Notes: generated by a model not told the origin, from the sequence alone. Positions 52,460 to 61,533 are shown, numbered from the stretch's first letter. The stretch is 64,000 nucleotides of DNA from Myxococcales bacterium UBA1660 (GCA_002320815.1 DCLA01000068.1:1-64000), one strand, 5' to 3'. Translations and numbers: made by a program.

Positions 52460-53371
52460 ATGCGTCATTGTCCTGCCTGCCAGAGCCCGATGGTCCTCCG
52501 CGCGATGGGCCGCGCTCACGTGGACCAGTGCTTCCATTGCGGCGCCCTCTACCTCGACGCCGGCGAGACGGATCTCACCGGACTGCCTTCCGATGAGCTC
52601 TTCGGCCGTCGTGCGCGCCCGCTGGGAGCGTCCGAACGCCGGTGTCCCTGCGGTGCTCGGCCCATGACCCGCTTCGGCGTCCGCGCCGGTGACGCGGAGG
52701 TCGAGGTCGAGCGCTCGGCGTGCTGCGGTGGGGTCTTCCTGGACCATGGAGAGCACGAGCTCCTCCTCGCGGCGCTGCCGGCGCTGGATTCCGCGGCCGA
52801 GTCGGCAGCGCCTTTCACCACGCACGCGCCGACCGAGGCGCGCCCTTGTCCCCGCTGCCGGGAGGCCATGGGCGTCGAGCGCGAGGGCGCGGTCGCGATC
52901 GACGTCTGCCCTTCCTGCGGTGGGCTCTTCCTGGATCCCGGCGAAGTAGAGGCCCGGGGCGTCGACGTGTCCGCCGTCTTCGGGGTCGGGCCGGAGGCCG
53001 CCTGGGAGAAGGGGCCAAGTGAGCTCCCGTGTCCGGCTCACGGGACCGCGATGGTCACCTTCGTCGTCCACCACTTCGCGGGCGTCATGGAGATCGAGCG
53101 GGCTCCCTGCTGCGGGGGGCTCTACTTCGATGGGGGCGAGTACGACCTCTTCACCCGAGCCGCCCGCCAGGCCAAGGTCCAGTGGGCCGACCGGAAGTAC
53201 GCCGCCGAGGGGCAGGTCGCCGACCCCACGAAGCTGCGCGCGGCCATCGCCGACGGGGCGCAAGCGGCCGGCGTCGCGGCGATGCGCACCGCCGCCGACC
53301 GAGCGGTCCTGCGCCAGATGCGGGACCGGTCGCGCCGCCATCGTCGGCGCGGGTTCTTCGACCCGACCTGA
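52460..53371 (+). CDS. four-module zinc-ribbon protein (TFIIB-type zinc finger family)
   Basis: 303 aa. Four repeats of ~65 residues each carry a Cys cluster ahead of a conserved LD/FD-x-GE end. Modules 1 and 3 have normal CPxC and CxxC pairs (CPACQSPM with CFHCGALYLDAGE; CPRCREAM with CPSCGGLFLDPGE). Modules 2 and 4 have altered sites (CPCG with CCGGVFLDHGE; CPAHG with CCGGLYFDGGE). The tail is Arg-rich. The family is of unknown function; nucleic-acid or protein binding is likely. Divergent from boxC. Confidence 0.84.
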   Translation: MRHCPACQSPMVLRAMGRAHVDQCFHCGALYLDAGETDLTGLPSDELFGRRARPLGASERRCPCGARPMTRFGVRAGDAEVEVERSACCGGVFLDHGEHELLLAALPALDSAAESAAPFTTHAPTEARPCPRCREAMGVEREGAVAIDVCPSCGGLFLDPGEVEARGVDVSAVFGVGPEAAWEKGPSELPCPAHGTAMVTFVVHHFAGVMEIERAPCCGGLYFDGGEYDLFTRAARQAKVQWADRKYAAEGQVADPTKLRAAIADGAQAAGVAAMRTAADRAVLRQMRDRSRRHRRRGFFDPT

Positions 53372-53427
53372 CCGGAGCCGAGCCCGGGCGGTTGCGCGCG
53401 CGGCGCGCGTGGCCAACATCGGGGACC

Positions 53428-54078
53428 ATGAAGCGCGCCGAGAAGGCCGAGCGGATCGGCCAGATCCTGGACGAGCTCTACCCCGAGCAGCCGGTTCCGC
53501 TGGACCACGTCGATCCCTACACGCTCCTGGTGGCGGTGGCGCTCAGCGCCCAGACCACCGACAAGAAGGTGAACGAGGTCACCCCGGGGCTCTTCGCGGT
53601 GGCACCGAACGCCCCCGCGATGGCCGCCCTCCCGGTGGAGACCATCCTGGAGAAGATCCGCCAGGTGGGGCTCGCGCCGACCAAGGCCAAGAACCTCAAG
53701 GGAGCCGCCGAGCTCTTGGTGGAGCGCCACGGCGGCGAGGTGCCGAGCGATCTGGAGTCGCTCGAGGCGCTGCCCGGCGTGGGTCACAAGACCGCCCAGG
53801 TGGTCCAGGCCCAGGCCTTCGACATCCCCGCTTTCCCGGTCGACACCCACATCCACCGGCTCGCCGCGCGGTGGGGCCTCAGCACCGGGAAGAACGTCGC
53901 GACCACCGAGAAGGACCTCAAGGCGCTCTTCCCGGAGAGCACCTGGAACGCGCGCCACCTGCAGATCATCTACTTCGGCCGGGAGCACTGTCCGGCCCGG
54001 CGGCACGACCTGAGCGCGTGCCCCATCTGCGGTTGGGCGGCGACGAAGAAGCGCATGCAGGAGGAGGCCGCGCGGTGA
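53428..54078 (+). CDS. nth: endonuclease III (DNA glycosylase/AP lyase)
   Basis: 216 aa. It removes oxidised pyrimidines and nicks the strand. The helix-hairpin-helix LPGVGHKTAQVV holds the catalytic Lys and FPVDTHIHRL the catalytic Asp. The iron-sulfur loop is altered: Cys spacing is C-x9-C-x2-C (HCPARRHDLSACPIC) and the usual fourth Cys is missing, so a normal 4Fe-4S cluster is doubtful. The stop overlaps the next start (GTGA). Confidence 0.94.
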   Translation: MKRAEKAERIGQILDELYPEQPVPLDHVDPYTLLVAVALSAQTTDKKVNEVTPGLFAVAPNAPAMAALPVETILEKIRQVGLAPTKAKNLKGAAELLVERHGGEVPSDLESLEALPGVGHKTAQVVQAQAFDIPAFPVDTHIHRLAARWGLSTGKNVATTEKDLKALFPESTWNARHLQIIYFGREHCPARRHDLSACPICGWAATKKRMQEEAAR

Positions 54079-54695
54079 GCGCGGGGGGGGGACCCGGGCG
54101 CCTCGAGTTCTTCTTCGACTACTCGTCGCCCTTCGCCTACCTGGGCAGCACCCAGGTGCGAGCGCTCGCCCGCCGGACCGGGGCGGAGCTGGTCTACCGG
54201 CCTTTCTTGCTCGGGGCGCTCTTCCGGGACATCGGCACGCCGCTGGTCCCGGTGGCCTCGTTCCCCGAGCCGAAGCGGCGGGCGATCACCCGGGACCTGC
54301 ACCGCTGGGCCGAGTGGTGGCGGGTGCCCTACAAGTTCAACACCCACTTCCCCCTGCGAACGGTCGACGCGCTGCGCCTCACCCTGCTCGCGCCCGACGA
54401 GGTCCGGCCGGACCTGGTGGACGCGCTGATGGCCGAGCACTGGGCCCGGAATCGTCCCGCCAGTCGGGTGGTCCTCGCCGAGGTCGCCCGGCGCCTGCGC
54501 CTCGACCCGGCGCTCCTGGACGCCCTCGACGCCCCGGAGACCAAGGCCCTGCTGCGCGACGCGACCGACGACGCCGTGGCCCGGGAGGTTCCCGGCGCGC
54601 CGACCTTCTTGGTGACCCGGCCCGACGGCTCCCAGGAGCTCTACTGGGGCCAGGACCGGCTCTTCCTGGTCGAGCGCGACCTCACGGGAGCCTGA
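54075..54695 (+). CDS. 2-hydroxychromene-2-carboxylate isomerase-like (DsbA/GST-kappa family), second copy
   Basis: 206 aa. Same family as 48473: LEFFFDYSSPFAYLGSTQ at the N-terminus and VPGAPTFLVTRPDG then YWGQDRLFLVE at the end. The first active-site residue is Ser (SSPF) where the other copy has Cys (IVCPY). It is coupled to nth by a 4-nt overlap. A housekeeping thiol or glutathione role is as possible as aromatic catabolism. Confidence 0.86.
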   Translation: MSAGGGPGRLEFFFDYSSPFAYLGSTQVRALARRTGAELVYRPFLLGALFRDIGTPLVPVASFPEPKRRAITRDLHRWAEWWRVPYKFNTHFPLRTVDALRLTLLAPDEVRPDLVDALMAEHWARNRPASRVVLAEVARRLRLDPALLDALDAPETKALLRDATDDAVAREVPGAPTFLVTRPDGSQELYWGQDRLFLVERDLTGA

Positions 54696-54763
54696 CCCCG
54701 TAGGGGGGGCGCGGGTCGTCGACATCTGGCCAAGGCCGGCGCCAGGCCTCATGGTGCGCCGAC

Positions 54764-56134
54764 GTGGCTCTGCAATTCCGGCTCTTCGGCACCCGCATCC
54801 GGGTCCATCTCTTCTTCGTCCTGACCATCCTCCTCTTCTGGGGGATGCAGGGCACGGAGGACTTCCGGACCCTGCCCATCTTCGCCGCCATCGTCTTCAC
54901 GGGGGTCCTGGCGCACGAGCTGGGCCACGCGTTCGCCGGTCGGCTCTTCGGTCTGAAGCCGATGATCGATCTGACGGCTTTCGCCGGCGTGACCCGCTGG
55001 GAGAAGAACGAGCCCCTCGATCCGCCGAAGAACCTCTTCATCAGCGTGGCGGGTCCCCTCGTGGGCATCACCCTCGGTGGCCTGGCGGCGGTGGCCTGGT
55101 ACTTCCTGAAGCCCCCGGAGGACTCGGTGCTGGAGTTCACCATGGAGTGGCTGGTCTTCGTGAACCTCGGCTGGTCGCTGCTGAATCTGGTCCCCATCCT
55201 TCCGCTCGACGGCGGCAACGCGATGGCGAGCATCTTCCAGATGTTCTCCAAGGAGCACGGCCTCCGCTTCGCGCGCTACGCCTCGCTGGCTTTCATCATC
55301 GGCGCGGTGGTGGTGCTCTTGCTCACCGGCATCGCCCAGTCGGCGCTCTTCCTGCTGATCTTCCTGGGCCTCTTCGGCTGGATGAACCTCCAAGCCCTCC
55401 GCTTCGAGAAGCGCATGCGGGACCAGGGGGCGCGAACGGTCCAGGGGCCGGAGGACGTGCTGAAGGTCGGCTACGAGGCGCTGGAGAAGGGCGACGGCAA
55501 GCTGGTCCTCCAGTGCGCGTCGATCCTGGTGCGCAACAGCGAGGACCCGGCGATCCGCGACGAGGCCCATCACCTGGCCGCCTGGGGGTTCCTCCTGGAG
55601 GGGATCCCCGGTCGCGCCCGGGAGGCCCTCGACAACCTCTCCGGCGAGCGCGACCCGGACCCCGCGCTCGAAGGGGCGGTGCAGCTCGCCCTCGGCCGCG
55701 CCTCCGAGGCCCTGGGGCTCTTCGAGACCGCGCTCCGCCAAGCGCCCTCGCGCTTCGTCGAGAAGCGCTACCTCCAGGCCGTCGAAGGCGCCGCGGCCTA
55801 CGACCGCGGGTTGGCCTTCTTCGAAGCGCAGCCCGACGCGCTCTCGCCGACCGGGGCCCACCGGCTCCTGGGTGCGGCCTTCGGCGCGGGCGACTTCGAC
55901 GTGGCTCGGCGCCTGGGCATCGCGCTCCACGAGCGGAGCGGCGACGCCGTCGCCGCCTTCAACGTCGCCTGCTGCGAGGCGCGGCTGGGCCACGAAGAAG
56001 AGGCGCTGCGCTGGCTCGAGCGGGCGCGACTCGCCGGCTTCCAGGACCTGGACATCCTGGACCGCGACGAAGACCTGAGCGCCGTGCGGGACCTCCCCGG
56101 GTGGAGCGAGCTCCGGGCGCGCTACGAGGCCTGA
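54764..56134 (+). CDS. site-2-protease-like M50 metalloprotease with TPR-like tail
   Basis: 456 aa. An N-terminal group of about six membrane helices holds the zinc site HELGH (51-55) and the second motif LNLVPILPLDGGNAM. Residues ~225-456 are soluble and built of TPR-like helices. Intramembrane M50 proteases cut membrane-bound regulators such as anti-sigma factors. GTG at 54764 is taken as start because it leads directly into the family's N-terminal strand (LQFRLFGTRIRVHLFFVL). Confidence 0.88.
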   Translation: MALQFRLFGTRIRVHLFFVLTILLFWGMQGTEDFRTLPIFAAIVFTGVLAHELGHAFAGRLFGLKPMIDLTAFAGVTRWEKNEPLDPPKNLFISVAGPLVGITLGGLAAVAWYFLKPPEDSVLEFTMEWLVFVNLGWSLLNLVPILPLDGGNAMASIFQMFSKEHGLRFARYASLAFIIGAVVVLLLTGIAQSALFLLIFLGLFGWMNLQALRFEKRMRDQGARTVQGPEDVLKVGYEALEKGDGKLVLQCASILVRNSEDPAIRDEAHHLAAWGFLLEGIPGRAREALDNLSGERDPDPALEGAVQLALGRASEALGLFETALRQAPSRFVEKRYLQAVEGAAAYDRGLAFFEAQPDALSPTGAHRLLGAAFGAGDFDVARRLGIALHERSGDAVAAFNVACCEARLGHEEEALRWLERARLAGFQDLDILDRDEDLSAVRDLPGWSELRARYEA

Positions 56135-56135
56135 C

Positions 56136-56999
56136 GTGCACGAACACGCCGCTCAGCTCCTCGACGACGTGCGCGTCGAGCGCATCGGCCCCGACGGCCC
56201 CGAGGTCCGCTACCGGGCCCGGCTCTCGGAGGCCTGGAACTTCTTCATGCCCTCGGGCGGCGTGCTGACCAGCATCGCCCTGCGGGCCATGGCCGCCGAG
56301 GTCGGCGACGACTGGCGGCCCATCAGCACCAACACGATCTTCCACGAGGCCATCGAGGACGGACCCCTCGAGGTCTGGGTGCACGTGCTCCGCCGCGGGA
56401 ACGTGGCCACCCAGCTCCGGGCCGCGCTGGGCCCTGCCGGCGACGACCCCCGCATGGAGGTCCAGGCGACCTTCGTGCGCGGTCGCCGAGGCCCGGCGGT
56501 GGTGCCCCGCGAGTACCCCGCCGACCTCCTCCCCGCCGAGGCGTGCGAGCCCTATTGGCGGAGCCGCACGCCGCTGCCCTTCTTCCGACACCTCGACACC
56601 CGCTTGGCCTACGGACATCGCCATTGGGTGAGCGAGTGGGAGCCGGGGCCCGCGCGTTGCGCTCGCTGGTTCCGCTATCGGCAGCCACCCCTGCGCGAGG
56701 GTCGACTGGCTTGGGAAGCCTATCCGCCGCTGGTGGACACCATGCCCGCGGCGCTCTTCGAAGCCCTCGGCAGCGAGCACCCGCGGATGTACGCGCCCAG
56801 CCTGGACCTGACGGTGCACTACCTGGCCGAGACCCGCAGCGAGTGGGTCCTGGCCCACGCGCGGGCCATCTGGGCCGCCGACGGTTGGGCCAGCGCGGAG
56901 ATGGAGCTCTGGGACGAGGACCGGCGACTGCTGGCCTACGGGACCCAGACGATGATGCTCCGCTCGCTCCCCGGCGAGCGGGTCACCTCCGGACGCTGA
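56136..56999 (+). CDS. acyl-CoA thioesterase family protein (double hotdog, TesB-like)
   Basis: 287 aa. The first half contains NFFMPSGGVLTSIALRAMAAE and the second PSLDLTVHYLAETRSEWVLA, together the two hotdog folds of the TesB/acyl-CoA thioesterase group. Hydrolysis of acyl-CoA is expected; the acyl chain is unknown. The gene begins 1 nt after the protease stop and converges with the FAD oxidoreductase, overlapping it by 17 nt. Confidence 0.84.
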   Translation: MHEHAAQLLDDVRVERIGPDGPEVRYRARLSEAWNFFMPSGGVLTSIALRAMAAEVGDDWRPISTNTIFHEAIEDGPLEVWVHVLRRGNVATQLRAALGPAGDDPRMEVQATFVRGRRGPAVVPREYPADLLPAEACEPYWRSRTPLPFFRHLDTRLAYGHRHWVSEWEPGPARCARWFRYRQPPLREGRLAWEAYPPLVDTMPAALFEALGSEHPRMYAPSLDLTVHYLAETRSEWVLAHARAIWAADGWASAEMELWDEDRRLLAYGTQTMMLRSLPGERVTSGR

Positions 57000-58545
57000 C
57001 GATCGCGTCGGCGACGCGCATGCCGTCCAGGGCCGCGCTCACGATGCCCCCGGCGTAGCCGGCGCCTTCCCCGGTGGGGTAGAGCCCGGGGAGATCCGGC
57101 GACTCGAGGGACTCGTCGTCCCGCGGGATCCGCACGGGGCAGCTCGTGCGGGACTCGACGCCCACCAGCACGGCGTCGGCGGTGACGTAGCCGCGCATGC
57201 GCTTGCCGAAGACCCGCAGCGCGCGGCGCATGGGCTCGGCCAGGGGGACGCCGGTGACGTCGAGGACCTCGGCCACGTCGCCGGCGAGGAAGCCGGGCCG
57301 GTAGCTACCCTCGGGGACGGTGGTCGACGCGCGACGGGCCATGAAGTCGGTGACCCGGGTCGCCGGCGCCCGGAGCGCCCCGCCGCCGGCGGTGAAGGCC
57401 GCCCGCTCGATGGCGTCCTGGAAGGCCAGGCCGCCGAGGGGACCGGTGAACCCGGCGCCCTCCCAGTCGGCGGGATCGACGCTGACCACGAAGCCGGAGT
57501 TGGCGTAGGGCGAGCCCCGCTTGGAGAGGCTCATCCCGTTGACCACCAGCCCGCCGGGCTCGGTGGCCGCGGGGACGATCCAGCCGCCCGGACACATGCA
57601 GAAGGAGAACACGCCGCGCTCGTCCTCGGTGTGCGCCAGCCGGTAGCTCGCCGCCGGGAGCCGCGGGTGGCCGGCGTCCCGGCCGTACTGGATCGAGTTG
57701 ATGAGCGGCTGGGGATGCTCGATGCGGACCCCGAGGGCGAAGGGCTTGGGCTCGAGGCGCATCCCGGCGTCGTCCAGGAAGCGGAGGACGTCGCGCGCGG
57801 AGTGGCCGGTGGCGAGCACCACGTGGCTCCCGCCGAGCTCCTCGCCGCCTTCGAGGCGGACCCCGGTGACCCGGCCGCCGGTGCGCACCAGCCCCACCAC
57901 CCGGCTCTCGAAGCGGAAGGTGACGCCGCACTCGATGAGCCGGTCGCGCATGGCGCCGATCACCTTGGGGAGCTTGTTGCTGCCGATGTGCGGCCGGGCG
58001 TCGGTGAGGATCTGTCCCGGCGCGCCGTGGAGCGCGAGGATCTCCATCACGTCGCGGACCGGGCCCCGCTTGTCGGCGCGGGTGTAGAGCTTGCCGTCGC
58101 TGTAGGTGCCGGCGCCGCCCTCGCCGAAGCAGTAGTTGCTGTCGGGGTCGACCTTGCCCTCGCGGTTGAGCAGGGCGAGATCCCGCCGGCGTGGCTGCAC
58201 CTGCTTGCCCCGGTCGATGACGGTCACCGCGATGCCCTCACGGGCCAGCGCGTAGGCGCAGAAGAGCCCGGCGGGGCCGTCGCCCACCACGATCACCGGG
58301 TCGCCGGCGACCTCCCGGGGGAGCGGGCCGCCGAGCGGGGGCTCCTCTTCCTCGGGGAAGGGCTCGAGCAAGAGCTGGAAGCGGACATGCCTCCCGCGGG
58401 CGTCGATGGACTTGCGCACGATGCGCAGCTCGGGGAGGTCGGCTTCGGGGACCCGGGCCGCCTTGGCCGCCCGGGCCCGGATGACCTCGTCGTCGTCGAG
58501 CTCGTCGAGCCCCACCGCGACCTGAACTCTGCCCACGCGCTTCAT
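56983..58545 (-). CDS. NAD(P)/FAD-dependent oxidoreductase (COG2509-type)
   Basis: 520 aa. An N-terminal ~75-residue domain (RKSIDARGRHVRFQLLL) precedes the FAD-binding GxGxxG-type motif VIVVGDGPAGLFCAYALA near residue 85. FGEGGAGTYSDGKLYTR and the late GEGAGYAGGIVSAALDG complete the pattern of the uncharacterised FAD dehydrogenase family COG2509. The ATG is at 58545 with AGGTG a few bases upstream. The substrate is unknown. Confidence 0.88.
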   Translation of the reverse strand: MKRVGRVQVAVGLDELDDDEVIRARAAKAARVPEADLPELRIVRKSIDARGRHVRFQLLLEPFPEEEEPPLGGPLPREVAGDPVIVVGDGPAGLFCAYALAREGIAVTVIDRGKQVQPRRRDLALLNREGKVDPDSNYCFGEGGAGTYSDGKLYTRADKRGPVRDVMEILALHGAPGQILTDARPHIGSNKLPKVIGAMRDRLIECGVTFRFESRVVGLVRTGGRVTGVRLEGGEELGGSHVVLATGHSARDVLRFLDDAGMRLEPKPFALGVRIEHPQPLINSIQYGRDAGHPRLPAASYRLAHTEDERGVFSFCMCPGGWIVPAATEPGGLVVNGMSLSKRGSPYANSGFVVSVDPADWEGAGFTGPLGGLAFQDAIERAAFTAGGGALRAPATRVTDFMARRASTTVPEGSYRPGFLAGDVAEVLDVTGVPLAEPMRRALRVFGKRMRGYVTADAVLVGVESRTSCPVRIPRDDESLESPDLPGLYPTGEGAGYAGGIVSAALDGMRVADAIVSVRR

Positions 58546-58620
58546 GCGGCGCGCACCTTGGCGCCCGAAGGCCCAGAAGTCACGGGGAAGTGCCCATTCT
58601 CACGCCGCCGCTCGCTCAAG

Positions 58621-58649
58621 TTGCATCTGTGCGCATTGGCGAATATAGA
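58621..58649 (+). promoter_or_regulatory. promoter of the sahR-like gene (leaderless)
   Basis: TTGCAT (58621-58626), a 17-nt spacer and TATAGA (58644-58649) form the best complete promoter of the window. TATAGA ends 7 nt before the GTG at 58657, so transcription should begin at or next to the start codon. ATTGGCGAAT (58635-58644) between the elements is an imperfect palindrome and possible operator. Confidence 0.6.
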
Positions 58650-58656
58650 AGTCCTC

Positions 58657-59622
58657 GTGCCCGCCGCCACCGCCGTCCAGGACCGCCGCTGGGAGCTCTA
58701 CAAGCTCCTCGCCGAGCCGTCGCGGCTGAAGCTCCTGGCGCTGGCGGGCGAGGAAGAGCTGGCCATCGGCGAGCTCGCCGAGCTGCTCGGCGAGGCCCAG
58801 TCCAACGTCTCCCGGCACCTGAAGCCGCTGCGCCAGCGTGGGCTCATCGCCGTGCGCAAGGAAGGCACCCGGGTCTTCGCCCGGTTGGCCCAGGACGCCG
58901 CCACCGACGCCGTCGTGGCCGACGCCGTCCGCTCCGGCCGCGGGCTCTGTGAGCGGGAGGGGCGCCTCGCGCGCATCGCTTCGGTCGTCGCCGCCCGCGA
59001 GAGCGCGGCCCACGACTTCTTCGCGGAGGGCCGCGGCGAGGGCTCCCCCTGGCCGGCCGAGCTCGGGGTCTACCTCCAGGCCTTGGCGCCGCTCATCGCC
59101 CACCGGCAGCTCGCGGTGGACGTGGGCACCGGCGACGGCAGCCTCCTCGAGGTCATCGCGCCGATCTTCGACCGCGTCATCGCCGTCGACCGCGCGCCGG
59201 CCCAGCTCGCGCTGGCCAAGCGCCGGGTCGCGGCCCGCGCCCACGGGCACGTGGAGCTGGTCGAGGCCGCCCTCGGCGACGACGCCGTCCTCGACGCGGT
59301 CGGCGCGGGCGCGGACGCGGTCTTCGCCGCGCGCATCCTCCACCACGCGCCGCGACCGGCCCGGGCCCTGAAGGACCTGGTGGCCCTCGCGCGGCCGGGT
59401 GGGGTGGTGGTCGTGATGGACTACGCCGCCCACGAAGACGAGCGCATGCGCACCGAGCAGGCCGACGCCTGGCTCGGCTTCGACGAGGCGGAGCTGCGCT
59501 CGTGGGCCAAGAAGGCGGGGCTGGTGGACACCACCCTCTCCGCCGTGCCCTCCGTCCGCTGCGGCGACGGCGCCGACGGACACCTCGATTGGCAGATTCT
59601 CGCGGGGCGACGCCCCGACTGA
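58657..59622 (+). CDS. sahR: ArsR-family regulator fused to a SAM-methyltransferase domain (SahR-like)
   Basis: 321 aa. Residues ~10-90 are an ArsR winged helix (LAEPSRLKLLALAGEEELAI, then AQSNVSRHLKPLRQRGLIAV). Residues ~145-320 are a class-I methyltransferase fold with motif I VDVGTGDGS and VIAVDRAPAQ. The next gene, 38 nt on, is ahcY; regulators of this design before ahcY are known as SahR, which senses S-adenosylhomocysteine. That role is inferred here from architecture and position. GTG start from the -10 spacing; upstream readings overlap the FAD gene. Confidence 0.85.
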   Translation: MPAATAVQDRRWELYKLLAEPSRLKLLALAGEEELAIGELAELLGEAQSNVSRHLKPLRQRGLIAVRKEGTRVFARLAQDAATDAVVADAVRSGRGLCEREGRLARIASVVAARESAAHDFFAEGRGEGSPWPAELGVYLQALAPLIAHRQLAVDVGTGDGSLLEVIAPIFDRVIAVDRAPAQLALAKRRVAARAHGHVELVEAALGDDAVLDAVGAGADAVFAARILHHAPRPARALKDLVALARPGGVVVVMDYAAHEDERMRTEQADAWLGFDEAELRSWAKKAGLVDTTLSAVPSVRCGDGADGHLDWQILAGRRPD

Positions 59623-59660
59623 TCGCTCGACACGATTCTCAACGACAGGAACTCATCCCC

Positions 59661-61040
59661 ATGCAGACCACCACCACCACCGACAGCAAGACCGTCGGCT
59701 CCTCCAACGGACCGAAGGTGAAGTTCAAGGTCGCCGACCTCAGCCTCGCCGACTGGGGCCGCAAGGAGATCGCCATCGCCGAGAAGGAGATGCCGGGTCT
59801 CATGGCGCTCCGCGAGCAGTACGGCGAGAGCAAGCCCCTGAAGGGCGCCCGCATCGCCGGCTGCCTCCACATGACCATCCAGACCGCCGTGCTGATGGAG
59901 ACCCTCGTCGAGCTCGGCGCCGAGGTCACCTGGACCAGCTGCAACATCTTCTCGACCCAGGACCACGCCGCCGCCGCCATGGCCGCCGCGAACATCCCCG
60001 TCTTCGCCTGGAAGGGCGAGACCGAGGAAGAGTACGACTGGTGCATCCACCAGCAGCTCGACGCCTTCGAGGGCGGCGCCAAGCCGAACATGATCCTCGA
60101 CGACGGCGGCGACCTCACCATCATCGCGCACCAGAAGTACCCCGAGCTCTTCGAGGGTGACGACGCGATCCGGGGCATCTCCGAGGAGACCACCACCGGC
60201 GTGCACCGCCTCTACCAGATGGCCGCCCGCGGCGAGCTCAAGTGCCCGGCCATCAACGTCAACGACTCGGTCACCAAGTCCAAGTTCGACAACCTCTACG
60301 GCTGCCGCGAGTCCCTCGTGGACGGCATCAAGCGCGCCACCGACGTCATGATCGCCGGCAAGGTCGCCGTGGTCTGCGGCTACGGTGACGTCGGCAAGGG
60401 CTGCGCCCAGGCCCTCGCCCGCCAGGGCGCCCGCGTGATGGTCACCGAGGTCGACCCGATCTGCGCGCTCCAGGCTCTCATGGAGGGCTTCCAGGTCGTG
60501 ACCATGGACCAGGCCGCGCCCCTCGCCGACATCGTCGTCACCGCCACCGGCTGCTGTGACGTCGTCACCGCCGAGCACATGAAGGCGATGAAGGACGAGA
60601 CGATCCTCTGCAACATCGGCCACTTCGACTCCGAGATCCAGATGGCCTGGCTCACGGACCCGAAGAACAACATCGTCGAAGAGAACATCAAGCCCGAGGG
60701 CCCGGTCGATCACTTCACCTTCCCCGATGGAAAGAAGATCATCGTCCTCGCCCGCGGCCGCCTCGTGAACCTGGCGTGCGCCACCGGCCACCCCAGCTTC
60801 GTGATGAGCAACTCCTTCACCAACCAGGTCCTCGCTCAGATCGAGCTCTGGCGTGAGAAGGACAGCGGCAAGTACGAGACCGGCAAGGTCTACGTGCTCC
60901 CGAAGGAGCTCGACGAGCAGGTCGCCGCGCTCCACCTCGAGAAGCTCGGCGCGCAGCTTACCCAGCTGAACGAGAAGCAGGCCGAGTACCTGGGCGTGCC
61001 CCAGGAGGGTCCCTTCAAGCCCGACCACTACCGCTACTGA
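59661..61040 (+). CDS. ahcY: adenosylhomocysteinase (SAH hydrolase)
   Basis: 459 aa, full length. It splits S-adenosylhomocysteine to adenosine and homocysteine, relieving product inhibition of methyltransferases. The NAD site is VCGYGDVGKGCAQAL; IFSTQDHAAAAMA, NVNDSVTKSKFDNLYGCRES and the C-terminal FKPDHYRY are all conserved. AGGA lies 10 nt before the ATG. Transcribed with the sahR-like gene, then stopped by a strong terminator. Confidence 0.97.
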   Translation: MQTTTTTDSKTVGSSNGPKVKFKVADLSLADWGRKEIAIAEKEMPGLMALREQYGESKPLKGARIAGCLHMTIQTAVLMETLVELGAEVTWTSCNIFSTQDHAAAAMAAANIPVFAWKGETEEEYDWCIHQQLDAFEGGAKPNMILDDGGDLTIIAHQKYPELFEGDDAIRGISEETTTGVHRLYQMAARGELKCPAINVNDSVTKSKFDNLYGCRESLVDGIKRATDVMIAGKVAVVCGYGDVGKGCAQALARQGARVMVTEVDPICALQALMEGFQVVTMDQAAPLADIVVTATGCCDVVTAEHMKAMKDETILCNIGHFDSEIQMAWLTDPKNNIVEENIKPEGPVDHFTFPDGKKIIVLARGRLVNLACATGHPSFVMSNSFTNQVLAQIELWREKDSGKYETGKVYVLPKELDEQVAALHLEKLGAQLTQLNEKQAEYLGVPQEGPFKPDHYRY

Positions 61041-61061
61041 GCGGCGGCTCCTCGGAGCCCG

Positions 61062-61092
61062 AGAGGCCGGCGTCCGCAGGGCGCCGGCCTCT
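61062..61092 (+). terminator. intrinsic terminator of ahcY
   Basis: AGAGGCCGGCG (61062-61072) pairs with CGCCGGCCTCT (61082-61092) around a 9-nt loop, ending in TTTC. It lies 21 nt after the ahcY stop. Confidence 0.8.
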
Positions 61093-61188
61093 TTCATTTC
61101 CGTCGCGCTGATGGCGGCGGCGGGACGGAACGAAACGAGGGAGCGCTCGTCGGAGCGCTCCCTCGCGAGTTCGAAGATCAGTCGCGCG

Positions 61189-61410
61189 TCAGCGAGTGCG
61201 ACGGCGGTAGCGGACCATGCCGCCGCTCAGGAACTCCATCTTGACCTTCCCGTCGGCGCGCTCGACGCGCACGGGGCGGGGCTGGTCGGCGCTCAGAGCC
61301 TTCGCGCGGGCGACGGCTTCCATGCGACCGGAGACGGAGATGGCATCGTCGGCGCTCGGGGCGATGATTTCGAAATCGTGGGCTTCTCGTTGGCTGGTGG
61401 CTGTACTCAT
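61189..61410 (-). CDS. small basic hypothetical protein, 73 aa
   Basis: I do not recognise the family. It runs from a Ser/Thr start (MSTATSQREAHDFEIIAP) through SVSGRMEAVARAKALSAD to a basic end (GGMVRYRRRTR). TAGGAAG lies a few bases before the ATG, and codon use fits the genome. The longer upstream reading to 61983 crosses the repeat region and is rejected. Confidence 0.7.
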   Translation of the reverse strand: MSTATSQREAHDFEIIAPSADDAISVSGRMEAVARAKALSADQPRPVRVERADGKVKMEFLSGGMVRYRRRTR

Positions 61411-61533
61411 GTGCTTCCTAGACAACGCAAGACGCGATCCAGGTTTCGACCCTGGGATCTTGGGAAAGATCGCGGCACCCTGCCCCGGGGTGGCTAATCG
61501 ATTCGCCACCCGAGCCCCAATTTCGCCACCCCG

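Noticed and set aside
56123..56138. TACGAG 7 nt before the thioesterase GTG as another leaderless promoter
   Set aside because: It lies inside the coding end of the protease gene, the hexamer is poor, and the gene is probably co-transcribed.
57631..58656. Upstream extension of the sahR-like gene
   Set aside because: It is antisense to the FAD oxidoreductase, and the promoter TTGCAT-17-TATAGA fixes the start at 58657.
59623..59660. SAH riboswitch before ahcY
   Set aside because: The gap is only 38 nt, too short for the structure, and a protein regulator precedes the gene.
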